Position numbers and translations under genes: made by a program. Below are positions 7,086 through 15,891 of a stretch of 35,028 bases of DNA, in pieces. The DNA comes from Rickettsiales bacterium UBA4311 (GTDB lineage: Bacteria; Pseudomonadota; Alphaproteobacteria; Rickettsiales; Deianiraeaceae): positions 185,353-220,380 of the forward strand of contig DGUL01000002.1 in NCBI GenBank assembly GCA_002394665.1. The letters run 5' to 3'. How positions within the stretch are numbered: position 1 is the first letter of the stretch; the number at the start of each line of letters is the position of its first letter. Below the pieces are notes generated by a model. It searched no databases and had not been told where the DNA came from. It worked only from the letters and a program-made list of their open reading frames with translations.

Positions 7086-8438
7086 TTAGGATTTAAATTC
7101 GAAGTAATATTTTACAGCCAAAAAGATAAAGTACATTATTGCAAACTTTACCAAATAAAACAATACACTTAAAACCTCGTATATCACTTTTAACATCATC
7201 AGTAAAATAGCAACACAAGCCTCAAAGTAATAGTGAGTGTTTTTGTTTTCTTGCAATGCAAGACGGCAACGATCAACTGCTTTACAAATCCGTATCGCGT
7301 GTCTCGCATAAGCGTTTTTTGTACTATAAAACGCAATTTCGCATCTTGCAAAAAAACAATTCGGAAGCTGTATGTTTGGATTACAATATTGTTTATACAG
7401 CCTCAACCAATCGTAATGACAATATAAGCCACCATATGAATAAAATCTTCTGCCAATTTTCAACATTTCAAAACCAGACTTTGCAAAGTCCACAATAACG
7501 GCATTTTTAATCAAAAACTCTTCGGATAACTTTGCGGTTGTTTCAGAAAAATCATTTTCGTCAAGCATTTCAAATTTTATCCCGTTGGCTTTTGCAAAAT
7601 TACCCCACAAATATTGCTCCTCGTGAAAACTATCCGCCGGTATAAGCATATTTTCCAGCTCCTTTGTGGTTGTTTTTCTTGCTTTTTTACCCGTATAGCA
7701 AGGATCGTTCTCAAATGGAATATCCCAAAGCTTTAAAACATCCTCACGAAGTCCAAAATGAAACCAATCAGAAAAACGAAAAGAATTATCTTTGTAATCA
7801 AAAACCTTACAAGTATAAACCGAAGATATTACAAGCCGATTTTTTACAATCTTTTTTTCGTCTGTTTCGTGGTCATCAAATTTTCCAAAGTAATCAATAA
7901 AATTTAGGTTTTTCATTTCCATGTCGGTCCGCATTTTTAGAGCATATTTTCTCGTAGCTTTCTTTAATCCTTCACGACTTGACAAAATCATTTTAAAAAT
8001 GTTGTTGTTAAACCCTGTTCCTTTTCCGTGATAAAACTTTGACTTTACCGCATTTACTTCGTCATGTAAAAGTAAAATATTAAATAATTTTTCTTTTTCA
8101 TTTAACTCTTGTAGCTCTTGCAAAACTTTTGCATCTGTATTTTTCCAAGTTGATAAAATAATCTCACCATCTGGAATATTTTGCCTGACGCTTTTTAAGC
8201 AAATAGTCGTCATTTTCAAATCGATGGCTCCTTGAATTATAACAGATATATCGGAAGTTTTTATTGGCTTTGCTTTTATAACCTTACATTGTTTAATTAT
8301 CGTCTTTGGCGTTTTGTCGGTATTTTCTTCCCTTTTTTTTCCCATCATCACCCGATTAACTTCGTTATCATTGTTGTTGTTTTTGTTCTTTGCGATCCAC
8401 CAATTTTTGGTGGCAATTCTTTTGCACTCGCATTCCAT
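7086..8438 (-). CDS. Second WavE-family glycosyltransferase, N-terminus out of frame
   Basis: A 450-residue open frame with the WavE hallmarks: DISVIIQGAIDLK, the DGEIILSTWK segment, YALKMRTDMEM (TRTD-like site), and FHFGLREDVLKLW. It is a paralog of the gene at 737-2044. The C-terminus holds a hydrophobic segment (YEVLSVLFYLVKFAIMYFIF) that would anchor it in the membrane. The first 22 codons from the ATG at 8438 (MECECKRIATKNWW) overlap, in another frame, a sequence homologous to the N-terminal module of the first WavE protein. The authentic N-terminus therefore appears to start at 8545 and cross into this frame near an A5 run (plus 8380-8384). If the base count is correct, the gene is frameshifted or starts internally. 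Convergent with mvaS. Confidence 0.75.
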   Translation of the reverse strand: MECECKRIATKNWWIAKNKNNNNDNEVNRVMMGKKREENTDKTPKTIIKQCKVIKAKPIKTSDISVIIQGAIDLKMTTICLKSVRQNIPDGEIILSTWKNTDAKVLQELQELNEKEKLFNILLLHDEVNAVKSKFYHGKGTGFNNNIFKMILSSREGLKKATRKYALKMRTDMEMKNLNFIDYFGKFDDHETDEKKIVKNRLVISSVYTCKVFDYKDNSFRFSDWFHFGLREDVLKLWDIPFENDPCYTGKKARKTTTKELENMLIPADSFHEEQYLWGNFAKANGIKFEMLDENDFSETTAKLSEEFLIKNAVIVDFAKSGFEMLKIGRRFYSYGGLYCHYDWLRLYKQYCNPNIQLPNCFFARCEIAFYSTKNAYARHAIRICKAVDRCRLALQENKNTHYYFEACVAILLMMLKVIYEVLSVLFYLVKFAIMYFIFLAVKYYFEFKS

Positions 8439-8545
8439 TCTGTAATGATTTTTTCAAATTCACCCTCTCTCATTGTTCTTAGCACCTTCAATTTGATTGA
8501 CTTGGTGGTTTTATTATCTATGGAGCCCGTTGTTTTAATTGTCAT
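8348..8545 (-). pseudogene. Displaced N-terminal module of the second WavE gene
   Basis: This 65-codon frame from ATG 8545 encodes LRTMREGEFEKIITEWN followed by AKELPPKI. It aligns directly with LRTMKEGEFEKIITEHN and AKDLSPNI at residues 18-42 of the first WavE protein. After the alignment reaches SQRTK, homology continues in the -1 frame (NNNNDNEV...), which is the frame of 7086-8438. The switch point is at ACAAAAACAACAAC on the minus strand, where loss of one A from a run would give exactly this shift. The segment is therefore the true 5' end of the WavE gene, now out of frame through mutation, sequencing error or, less likely, a translational slip. Confidence 0.7.
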
Positions 8546-8567
8546 AAAGTTGCTAAAAGGCTTTTCT

Positions 8568-10154
8568 ATGAAATCATATAGTAGATTTTATATGTCAAGC
8601 ACAAGCGAGGAAGGTTATATGTTAAATAAGAGCGGTCATTTTGCATTACTTGGCAAAGTTCATAACGATGAGATATTCAAAGAAAGCGACTTAAACTTGA
8701 GGATTAGTACACTGAATGAAAAAGAAAGGGCACGAAGAATTCGTGAAGCGATCAAACAAAAGCAGTTAGAAGAAAAAAAACGCGATAATGTCATTGGTTC
8801 TGGGAGTAATAATTGGATTTTTGCAACTGATGAGTACGGTAAATACTTGGTTCCGGAAGTTGTTAAAGCGGGTGGTAAAAAGCCAAAGTTTGCAGTAAGT
8901 GGAAAACAAAACAGATATACAGATCAAAGTTTGATTGTTTACTCTATTTTAACTTTGTTAGAGAAGCAACCGCAATTATATGGCAGAGGTATTCAAACAT
9001 TTATCCCTAATCAAATTGACGATAAAAATCAAACGGATGTTTTATCTTGGGTTAAGAGCAAAAACAGAAGGAATACAGCATATGAGAAGGAATATGACAT
9101 AGATGATGATGTATTTGGCGACTTAGTTGTTAGTAATTTGATTTTACCAAGGGGCGATAATAAATTGGCAAACTATTTAACTCAAAATGAAAAATTATTG
9201 AATGAGAAAATTAAAATTACCAAGATAGCACGTTGCGATCTTGATGCGTTGAATTTTTTTGTTGGTCAATTTAATAAAAGAAATTTACGAGTTTTTGACG
9301 ATACAGACTGGCTTTACACTTGGTCTGCAATGGGGCTTTCCAAAGATCAACTATTGAAAATAAAGAAGAAATTGATCGACAAGATAAAAAATATCAGCCC
9401 AGAGGATGTTGTTTTGGCGGTGCAGAAGCAGTTTAGTATATGTGGTGTTAAATGTGATGAACGTACTGTAAGGAAGGCTTTATTTTATTATAAAAGTTTG
9501 CTCTCAAATCTTAGAGGTTGCAACACAGGGCAATATACGAGAAACTTTTATTTACGCCATACGCGTTTAAGTAATATGACGGATGAGGATATAAAAAAAG
9601 CCATTGTAGAAGAAGCCATTAAGGAGAACAAGGAGATTGTGAAACTTAGTCAAGAGTTGCAAACTTTTGACAATATCAAGGGTATACCTATTCAAGCACA
9701 TGATAAGACAACTTATAATGATATGTTTGAGCATTTTAAAAAAGTAAGAGATATACATAAAGCAGTTATAGACGACGATGTTAAACAAGCAATTACCAAA
9801 AAACTGGAAGAGTTTAAGTGTTTTAGCTTCGAAGAGATAGCAAAAAGCAAAATCCATCTTGAACCCTTAGAGAGTAAAAAAGAGAAAAAAAATAAGAATA
9901 AACCGTCTGTCATTATCAACAACCAAATTACAAAAGAACCAAGGCGAATTGTTGTTCCGACAAACAAAAAAAAACATCACGTTAAAATAGAAATAACAGA
10001 GGAACAAAAAGAGTCTACACACAAAGTTAAAGAGAAGAAAAAAATGACACAGACAGAAAAGCAAACAGATCTTAACTCATTACGACGCAAGAAAGACAGG
10101 CGAAAAGGAAAAGAGGGCTGTGTTTCCTGCCAGAATGATTGCATAATTATATGA
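8568..10154 (+). CDS. Unknown 528-residue protein with Ras-like C-terminus (CaaX-type CIII)
   Basis: I do not recognise the body of this protein. It is soluble and charged: an N-terminal basic coiled coil (about 45-75, EKERARRIREAIKQKQLEEK), a mixed globular middle (about 80-410) and a Lys/Glu-rich linker (430-505). The C-terminus is striking: a polybasic stretch at 506-515, then cysteines at 518 and 521, and a terminal Cys-Ile-Ile-Ile (525-528). This has the layout of eukaryotic Ras/Rho hypervariable tails, in which the CaaX cysteine is prenylated and upstream cysteines can be palmitoylated. Some secreted effectors of intracellular bacteria use the same trick. Membrane targeting in a host is inferred. 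ATG 8568 is preferred because the upstream in-frame extension to 8232 is antisense to the WavE N-terminus; ATG 8592 and 8619 (after GAGGAAGG) are alternatives. The stop lies one base from the atpD stop. Confidence 0.7.
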   Translation: MKSYSRFYMSSTSEEGYMLNKSGHFALLGKVHNDEIFKESDLNLRISTLNEKERARRIREAIKQKQLEEKKRDNVIGSGSNNWIFATDEYGKYLVPEVVKAGGKKPKFAVSGKQNRYTDQSLIVYSILTLLEKQPQLYGRGIQTFIPNQIDDKNQTDVLSWVKSKNRRNTAYEKEYDIDDDVFGDLVVSNLILPRGDNKLANYLTQNEKLLNEKIKITKIARCDLDALNFFVGQFNKRNLRVFDDTDWLYTWSAMGLSKDQLLKIKKKLIDKIKNISPEDVVLAVQKQFSICGVKCDERTVRKALFYYKSLLSNLRGCNTGQYTRNFYLRHTRLSNMTDEDIKKAIVEEAIKENKEIVKLSQELQTFDNIKGIPIQAHDKTTYNDMFEHFKKVRDIHKAVIDDDVKQAITKKLEEFKCFSFEEIAKSKIHLEPLESKKEKKNKNKPSVIINNQITKEPRRIVVPTNKKKHHVKIEITEEQKESTHKVKEKKKMTQTEKQTDLNSLRRKKDRRKGKEGCVSCQNDCIII

Positions 10155-10155
10155 T

Positions 10156-11568
10156 TTATAACGTTTTTGCCTTCTCTAATGCCTCTTTTATATTACCAAC
10201 CATATAGAATGCTTGTTCTGGGATGTCATCATATTTACCTTCGCAAATGCCTTCAAAGCCCTCAATGGTGTCTTCAAGTGTTATGAATTTACCCGGTGTG
10301 CCTGTGAAAACTTCTGCTGTGAAGAATGGTTGAGACAAGAAACGTTCAATTTTTCTCGCACGTTTGACGACAAGTTTGTCCTCGTCGCTCAACTCGTCCA
10401 TACCGAGAATTGCAATGATATCCTGTAAAGATTTGTATTGTTGTAAAATTTCCTGAACTTTGCGAGCAACATTATAATGTCTTTCGCCAACAACAAGAGG
10501 AGATAATATACGAGACACACTATCAAGAGGATCAACCGCTGGATAAATTGCCTTTTCTGCAATCTTACGAGACAACACGATTGTCGCATCAAGATGACTA
10601 AATGTTGTAGCAGGAGCAGGATCGGTGACGTCGTCAGCTGGGACGTAAACAGCCTGCACCGATGTAATAGAACCTTTATTCGTTGAGGTAATCCTTTCTT
10701 CCAAATAACCAAGTTCGCTTGCCAATGTAGGTTGATAACCAACGGCAGAGGGAATACGTCCAAGCAATGCGGAAACTTCACTTCCTGCTTGCACGAAACG
10801 GAATAAATTATCAACGAAGAAAAGAACATCTTGGTTTTTAACGTCTCTCAAATACTCCGCAACGGTAAGCCCAGAGAACGCTACACGAGCACGAGCACCG
10901 GATGGTTCATTCATCTGTCCGTAGACAAGCACAACTTTTGAATTTTCCGGTTTTGCTTGATCTATAAGTCCAGATGCCATCATTTCGTGGTAGAGGTCAT
11001 TTCCTTCGCGGGTTCTTTCGCCAACACCGGCAAAAACTGAACGTCCGCCGTGTGCTTTTGCGACGTTGTTTATAAGTTCCGTGATAAGCACGGTTTTTCC
11101 AACACCGGCACCACCGAACAGACCAATTTTACCACCTTTCAAGAATGGAGCAAGCAAGTCTATAACTTTAATTCCAGTGACCAAAATCTCACTTCTTGGA
11201 GTTTGATTTTTCAAAGCAGGAGCAGGTCTGTGAATGCTCCAACGTTCGCATTTGTCGCTAATTTTCGTGCCGTCGAGGACATTTCCGCAGACATCCATAA
11301 TTTTTCCAAGCACTTCGTCTCCAACTGGAATTGAAATTGGCATTCCTGTATCAACAACTTCTAACCCACGATAAAGTCCGTCCGTCGCTTGCATTGATAT
11401 TGTCCTAACAACATTTTCTCCCGTGTGTTGCACTACCTCCAAAGTTATTGTTGTGTCGCCAAGTTTGCAGGTTAAAGCGTTTTGTATTTTTGGTAAAGCA
11501 CAATTATCAAAAACTACATCCACAACACCAGAAACAATTTGCGATATTTTACCAACGTTCTTCTCCAT
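10156..11568 (-). CDS. atpD: F1F0 ATP synthase subunit beta
   Basis: A 470-residue catalytic beta subunit of full family length. Residues visible: the Walker A loop GGAGVGKT (152-159), catalytic Glu184 and Arg185 in GERTREGND, Walker B in DVLFFVDNLFRF, then QAGSEVSALLGRIPSAVGYQPTL and the C-terminal helical domain. The enzyme makes or hydrolyses ATP at the inner membrane. The ATG at 11568 gives the canonical start MEKNVGKISQIVSGVVDVVF; a longer in-frame extension to 11649 is not conserved in type. Usually atpD sits between atpG and atpC; here it stands alone between an unknown gene and tRNA-Gly, so the F1 operon is broken up. The start codon lies in a perfect inverted repeat (11561-11576), which might modulate translation. 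The protein is well conserved, so function is certain. Confidence 0.98.
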   Translation of the reverse strand: MEKNVGKISQIVSGVVDVVFDNCALPKIQNALTCKLGDTTITLEVVQHTGENVVRTISMQATDGLYRGLEVVDTGMPISIPVGDEVLGKIMDVCGNVLDGTKISDKCERWSIHRPAPALKNQTPRSEILVTGIKVIDLLAPFLKGGKIGLFGGAGVGKTVLITELINNVAKAHGGRSVFAGVGERTREGNDLYHEMMASGLIDQAKPENSKVVLVYGQMNEPSGARARVAFSGLTVAEYLRDVKNQDVLFFVDNLFRFVQAGSEVSALLGRIPSAVGYQPTLASELGYLEERITSTNKGSITSVQAVYVPADDVTDPAPATTFSHLDATIVLSRKIAEKAIYPAVDPLDSVSRILSPLVVGERHYNVARKVQEILQQYKSLQDIIAILGMDELSDEDKLVVKRARKIERFLSQPFFTAEVFTGTPGKFITLEDTIEGFEGICEGKYDDIPEQAFYMVGNIKEALEKAKTL

Positions 11569-11576
11569 ACGGAGAA
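11561..11576 (-). promoter_or_regulatory. Inverted repeat over the atpD start codon
   Basis: TTCTCC (11561-11566), a 4-nt loop and GGAGAA (11571-11576) form a perfect 6-bp stem. The atpD ATG (11568-11566) spans the loop and the top of the stem in the mRNA. No Shine-Dalgarno sequence precedes it; the only GGAG is in the 3' arm, inside the coding region. It could restrict initiation, but the stem is short. Confidence 0.4.
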
Positions 11577-11679
11577 TAGAATGATGTAAAAAATAAAATT
11601 CAATGTTTTTTAGGTGTTTGAAAAACACGTATAAAAGCATAATTGACAATTATTTCATTTGCATTGTCCTCCTGTTGTC

Positions 11680-11750
11680 GCGGGCGTAGCTCAATGGTAG
11701 AGTTCCAGCTTCCCAAGCTGGCTACGCGGGTCCGATTCCCGTCGCCCGCT
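11680..11750 (+). tRNA. tRNA-Gly (CCC)
   Basis: A 71-nt cloverleaf: acceptor GCGGGCG/CGCCCGC, D arm GCTC-AATGGTA-GAGT, anticodon stem CCAGC/GCTGG with loop TTCCCAA (anticodon CCC), T arm GCGGG-TCCGATT-CCCGT, discriminator T. Reads GGG codons. CCA is not encoded (CGG follows). The T loop has C at position 55 where nearly all tRNAs carry U (pseudouridine). It lies between the divergent atpD and the 1340-aa gene. Confidence 0.93.
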
Positions 11751-11810
11751 CGGACTTGATAAAAAACCGCTTGTTGGCTCAAATTTTATTTTTTTTTTCT
11801 TTTTTTTTGT

Positions 11811-11816
11811 TATATT
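11811..11816 (+). promoter_or_regulatory. Predicted -10 box of the 1340-aa gene
   Basis: TATATT lies 12 nt before the ATG at 11829, after a long T-rich tract (11784-11810) without a clear -35 hexamer. The spacing to the start codon matches the other near-leaderless genes in the window. Confidence 0.35.
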
Positions 11817-11828
11817 CCTTGCGGTTTT

Positions 11829-14800
11829 ATGCTCGAGTCGGTACCGTTTAACATTTTTACACGCACATCAGACAATCCAGATGACAATGGCGTCACTTGT
11901 GGCTTTGTATTCGATGTTACTACGTTACGTAACGAAAAGGATGACTATATTTCACGGCTTGAGAATCAGTTGACAAATGAACTGAAGAGGTTTTTTTTAC
12001 CGGGTAGCAAATTTAAACTCATTAAGAGGAAGGATGAAAATGTATATGATGTGTTGTTGATTGATGATCCTAATAGAATATTTTGGCCTGTTATTGGCGA
12101 GGCAAAAGAGGAAAAAGAGGGAGAAAAATATTTTTTTAATGGTGATTTTTTTAAAAAAATTAGTGAATATCGTGATCAAAAAAATGAGGAGTATGAAGTG
12201 ATAGATGAAGATGACGAGAAGAAAAAGAATTTGATTTATTTAAAACAATTATCCGCAATTCAAGAGAATGCAATTTTTTATAATCTACCAGATGTTTCGG
12301 AGAAACCAACATTTGATGCAAACGTTGTTAAAGAGAACAACATTAGTAAGCCAATGATGGAAGCAGGAGAAAATAAGACGGCATCTTATTTTTGTCAACA
12401 GCTCGACGTATTCGTTAAAGATAATAAATTTGTTTCACTGTTATTGAGTAAAGAGGTGGAGAAGAAAGTGGGAACACAAGACAGACCTTTTGGTTTGCCT
12501 TCGTTGTTTGATGCTGACATTTTTGGATCAGACGCCGTGATTATGCATGAAGCTTTGAAGTTATTGAAAAACAAAGAGTTTACTCTTGAGAAACTAGAAG
12601 ATGAAGTTGACAAATATTCCAAAGAGTGCAAAAATGCATTTGAACAATTCGAACAAGAAAGATACTCTGTTTTAAAAAAGAAACGAGATGTTATGGCTAC
12701 GGCCTTTTTTTTGCTAAACGTTCAGCATTATTTTAATCTACATAACAAGCTTAGAAGGCTTTGCGTGGATTTTGTTAATGACAAATGTAGTGAACTAGAT
12801 TTTAAAGAAAAAGTGGCTAAATGTTTGAATATATCAGAAGGTGACAAGTTGGTACTAAAAGGGATGTTTTCATCAACAGGGTTGTTATCATCAACAGGGA
12901 AGTTAAAGAAGCTTTATGACGTGCGTAAGCACGGCTTAAAGTTATCATTCCTCTCTTTAAACAATCAAGCGGCTATATTGTTGAATGAATTGTTAAGATC
13001 TTTTGCTCGCAAAAACAAAGACTCGCAACTGTTGACGTTTAATTCATTTTGGTTGCCTAATGCTTTAATTCCGTTGTATAATGCTTTCTTTGGCAAAATG
13101 AAGAAGCGTTATTGTTCGGAAGAGAAGTCTAATAAAGATACAAAAGACTTCTACAATTATCGTAGAACAACTTTAGAGGAAGAGATGTTAAAAACAGATA
13201 TATACGAATATGAATTGAAAAGGATGTTGTATTTTGATATGTACAACATTATTGTCAATGCTTTTGATAAAACAACAGGTAAATTGAAAGATGATTATGA
13301 TTTGTTGAAGAAATTGCAAGGTTGTTTTGATAAATATGGGGTTCGCATTGATGGCAACCATCAAATATATGCAAAAATTTTGCTAAATAATTTTTTAAAA
13401 AATGTGCTTTCTGGCAAGCGAGAAACATTGAAAATAGGATCGGCTCCTTTTTGGTCTGTAATAAAAGGTCTTGATAATCTAAATGTAATGCCTTTATGCA
13501 TAGGTGATCAAGTAGATATCTTGAATATAATAAGCAGTAATTTGTCAACTACAATAGACGCACAAGCGAAGATAATTGACCCTTCTATTGCAGATCCGAA
13601 AAAGAAAATCATAAAAGCCACCATTCCAAAAGTGGAAAATCCAGAAAAGAAAAAGCTAGAAGAGAAAAAGCCAGAAGAGAAAGGCGGAGAAGACGGACCA
13701 GTTATTAACATTATAAAAAAAAAAAAGAAATCTCTAGAAAATAATGTATTTATAGTAAATCAATCAGATAAAACAAAAAAAGAGTCAAATGTATTTGCCC
13801 CGGGGCCTGCGCCCGGAGGTGTGCCAAAAACAGAGGATACTTTTGGTGGTTCAGCTAATAAGTTTGTCAGAATTGGAGGCAAAGATAGTAATATTTTTTG
13901 TTTCAATAGCTTGACTGCTAAACATTTTGATTTTAATCACATTTCATCCTTAGAAGATGGAGAATACATAGTTATAGCGGGGAACTCAAGTTGTGATCTA
14001 AATGGTGCGGGTATGATGCCGGCTGTTCAGCAGTTGGTTAGAAAAGTTACAAAATTTGACAAGAACGTTAATGAAGAGTTTTATTTGTGTTATTCCGGCA
14101 GTGTAAGTGACGAAAAATTATTGCCAGTAAGAACACAAATGGTTAAATATAGCAAACCTGGCGACGCTGGTAAGGCTATGCATGCTGTTTATTGCGTCGG
14201 GGTTGGCAATGTTGACGGAAAAGCACCGGGAAAAAAAAACAAAGATGAAAAAAAGAAAGTGTTTTTGGAATTTATAACAAAACAAGCGATGTTAGCTGAT
14301 ATGTTGGTGGATCTGGTTGTTAAGAATAATTCAGAGGAAGGGAATAATAAGGTGAAAAAGTTATGCATCAATGGAATTGGAAATGATTCTTGGGCTCCAG
14401 AAAACATGTTAAATACTTGGCCTGCTGATAGTCATATTGCTGATGACATTTTAGGTCACGTTTTGAGAGTTAAGGCGAATAATCTGAAAGGCGCCGATAT
14501 ATCGTTGTTTGTAGCTGGGCCGTTGGCGAATGTTGTGGCTAATGGTGCGAGTAAGAACATAAATCAAGAATTGTTGAAAGCATATGGTTTTGACGACGAT
14601 GATGCTGCGAAAAATCTGTATCAGGAATTACTTAACGCAAAAACACCAGAAGAAATAACGAATTTTTTAGCCAAACATCATTGCGAACAGCGAGATCTTC
14701 CGGTGTCTAGCGTCGAAAAAGAGTATGATGTATCAAACTCTGGCCTCAGGAAGACTTTGTATAACGATGTACCGTCGGACAACAAAGGAGGTGGAAGTGA

Positions 14801-15851
14801 AAAATCAGCATTCCCTGCTGAGACAGAAAAAAAGACAACGAAAGAAGAAGAAGAAAAGCCACTTAATGGTTCCGATATGCATGCTCCTGGAGAGCTCGGC
14901 AAAAAAATAGACTCATCACTGGAAGATGACAACCTTGATAACGATAACAACGGAGGTCAGAGCGAAGATGGTTATGGTGATAACTTTAAAGAGGACATAA
15001 AAAAACCGATGAGTAGCGAAAAAGGTGGCGGTGGGTTAAGTAGCACAGAACAAGAAAATAACATCATTAAGGCTGAAGATAATCCAGCAGGAACAAAGAA
15101 TGATCTATCGAAAGCTAATAATTCAGCGAGTAATTCAGATACCTTTTTTAAAGGTAGCACTATACCTAAAATTGGAAGCGGAGGCAATAGAGATTGGATG
15201 AATTTTAGAAAAACCCCACCACCAAGAAATAATAATACAAACGATTTGGGTCCAAAAACTTCAAATAATCCAAGTGGTAAACAAATTGGGGCTGGTGGTG
15301 CAAGAGTTAGTTTTTATAGTGGCAACAGTTTATTTTATGGTGCCAATGCTAAAGCTTCTGCTGGCAAGTATAATTCAGTGATTTCACAAAATTTGCAAAC
15401 TCTATCTTCTCAAAGTAGTGTTAGTTTAAAAAGTGGTATTACAAGCACACAGAACGCAACCAACACATTGCAAAGTTATAATAGTTCGAGCAATATTAAC
15501 AAGAGTGGGCAAGGAACTATTTCAATGAACGTCAATCAAAATAATCCAAATGTTAGCGAACCAGATAGTGACAATAACAACAACCAGAAGACGAATGTGA
15601 AAAAGAACGATGACAATACTATGATTGCAACGGGTCTTGGTGTTGCCGGTGCTACTGGTTTGGTTGTCGAAGGTTTGGCAATCGGCAATGTTATTCCCGG
15701 TGTTCCGTTGGCTGGCAAGATTATAATTGGGTTGGCCACTGGTGTCTGTATAGTTGGGGCTATTTATTTTGGTTTTTCTTCACCTGATAAACCAAATAAT
15801 GGAGTTCCAAAAAACAACCTTGATAGTGGACAACCGCAGATTGCAAAATAA
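11829..15851 (+). CDS. Large 1340-aa protein, possible divergent macro domain and C-terminal hydrophobic hairpin
   Basis: I do not recognise this protein by overall similarity. Residues 1-570 are a helical, charged region. Residues about 590-670 form a Lys/Glu-rich linker. A globular domain follows (about 675-905) that looks like a distant macro (ADP-ribose-binding) fold: IVIAGNSSCDLNGAGMM (about 713-729) resembles the NAAN-S..GGGV loop, MHAVYCVGVG (784-793) resembles the H-VGP strand, and KLCINGIGND (845-854) resembles the P-IGTG loop. Residues 960-1255 are low-complexity, rich in Asn, Ser, Gly and Lys. Near the C-terminus two Gly-rich hydrophobic segments (about 1264-1285 and 1289-1316) are separated by a short turn, like the bilobed regions of host-membrane-inserted effectors. 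There is no N-terminal signal peptide. A secreted, host-membrane effector is an inference; the macro assignment is tentative. Confidence 0.6.
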   Translation: MLESVPFNIFTRTSDNPDDNGVTCGFVFDVTTLRNEKDDYISRLENQLTNELKRFFLPGSKFKLIKRKDENVYDVLLIDDPNRIFWPVIGEAKEEKEGEKYFFNGDFFKKISEYRDQKNEEYEVIDEDDEKKKNLIYLKQLSAIQENAIFYNLPDVSEKPTFDANVVKENNISKPMMEAGENKTASYFCQQLDVFVKDNKFVSLLLSKEVEKKVGTQDRPFGLPSLFDADIFGSDAVIMHEALKLLKNKEFTLEKLEDEVDKYSKECKNAFEQFEQERYSVLKKKRDVMATAFFLLNVQHYFNLHNKLRRLCVDFVNDKCSELDFKEKVAKCLNISEGDKLVLKGMFSSTGLLSSTGKLKKLYDVRKHGLKLSFLSLNNQAAILLNELLRSFARKNKDSQLLTFNSFWLPNALIPLYNAFFGKMKKRYCSEEKSNKDTKDFYNYRRTTLEEEMLKTDIYEYELKRMLYFDMYNIIVNAFDKTTGKLKDDYDLLKKLQGCFDKYGVRIDGNHQIYAKILLNNFLKNVLSGKRETLKIGSAPFWSVIKGLDNLNVMPLCIGDQVDILNIISSNLSTTIDAQAKIIDPSIADPKKKIIKATIPKVENPEKKKLEEKKPEEKGGEDGPVINIIKKKKKSLENNVFIVNQSDKTKKESNVFAPGPAPGGVPKTEDTFGGSANKFVRIGGKDSNIFCFNSLTAKHFDFNHISSLEDGEYIVIAGNSSCDLNGAGMMPAVQQLVRKVTKFDKNVNEEFYLCYSGSVSDEKLLPVRTQMVKYSKPGDAGKAMHAVYCVGVGNVDGKAPGKKNKDEKKKVFLEFITKQAMLADMLVDLVVKNNSEEGNNKVKKLCINGIGNDSWAPENMLNTWPADSHIADDILGHVLRVKANNLKGADISLFVAGPLANVVANGASKNINQELLKAYGFDDDDAAKNLYQELLNAKTPEEITNFLAKHHCEQRDLPVSSVEKEYDVSNSGLRKTLYNDVPSDNKGGGSEKSAFPAETEKKTTKEEEEKPLNGSDMHAPGELGKKIDSSLEDDNLDNDNNGGQSEDGYGDNFKEDIKKPMSSEKGGGGLSSTEQENNIIKAEDNPAGTKNDLSKANNSASNSDTFFKGSTIPKIGSGGNRDWMNFRKTPPPRNNNTNDLGPKTSNNPSGKQIGAGGARVSFYSGNSLFYGANAKASAGKYNSVISQNLQTLSSQSSVSLKSGITSTQNATNTLQSYNSSSNINKSGQGTISMNVNQNNPNVSEPDSDNNNNQKTNVKKNDDNTMIATGLGVAGATGLVVEGLAIGNVIPGVPLAGKIIIGLATGVCIVGAIYFGFSSPDKPNNGVPKNNLDSGQPQIAK

Positions 15852-15891
15852 TGTCAACATTCCAATTTAGGAAACTTTTTGTTAGATTTAA

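Noticed and set aside
8376..8390. Programmed -1 frameshift in the WavE gene
   Set aside because: The site lacks a full X XXY YYZ heptamer in the zero frame; a one-base deletion or sequencing error is simpler. Kept as an alternative only.
8232..8567. In-frame upstream extension of the CaaX-tailed gene giving a 640-residue protein
   Set aside because: It is antisense to the WavE N-terminal module and encodes an atypical hydrophobic leader; coding-like sequence starts at 8568.
11614..11628. GTGTTT/AAACAC hairpin in the atpD leader as terminator
   Set aside because: Perfect 6-bp stem but no U-run on either strand directly after it.
11600..11782. Minus-strand open frame across tRNA-Gly
   Set aside because: It is the reverse complement of the tRNA and has no independent support.
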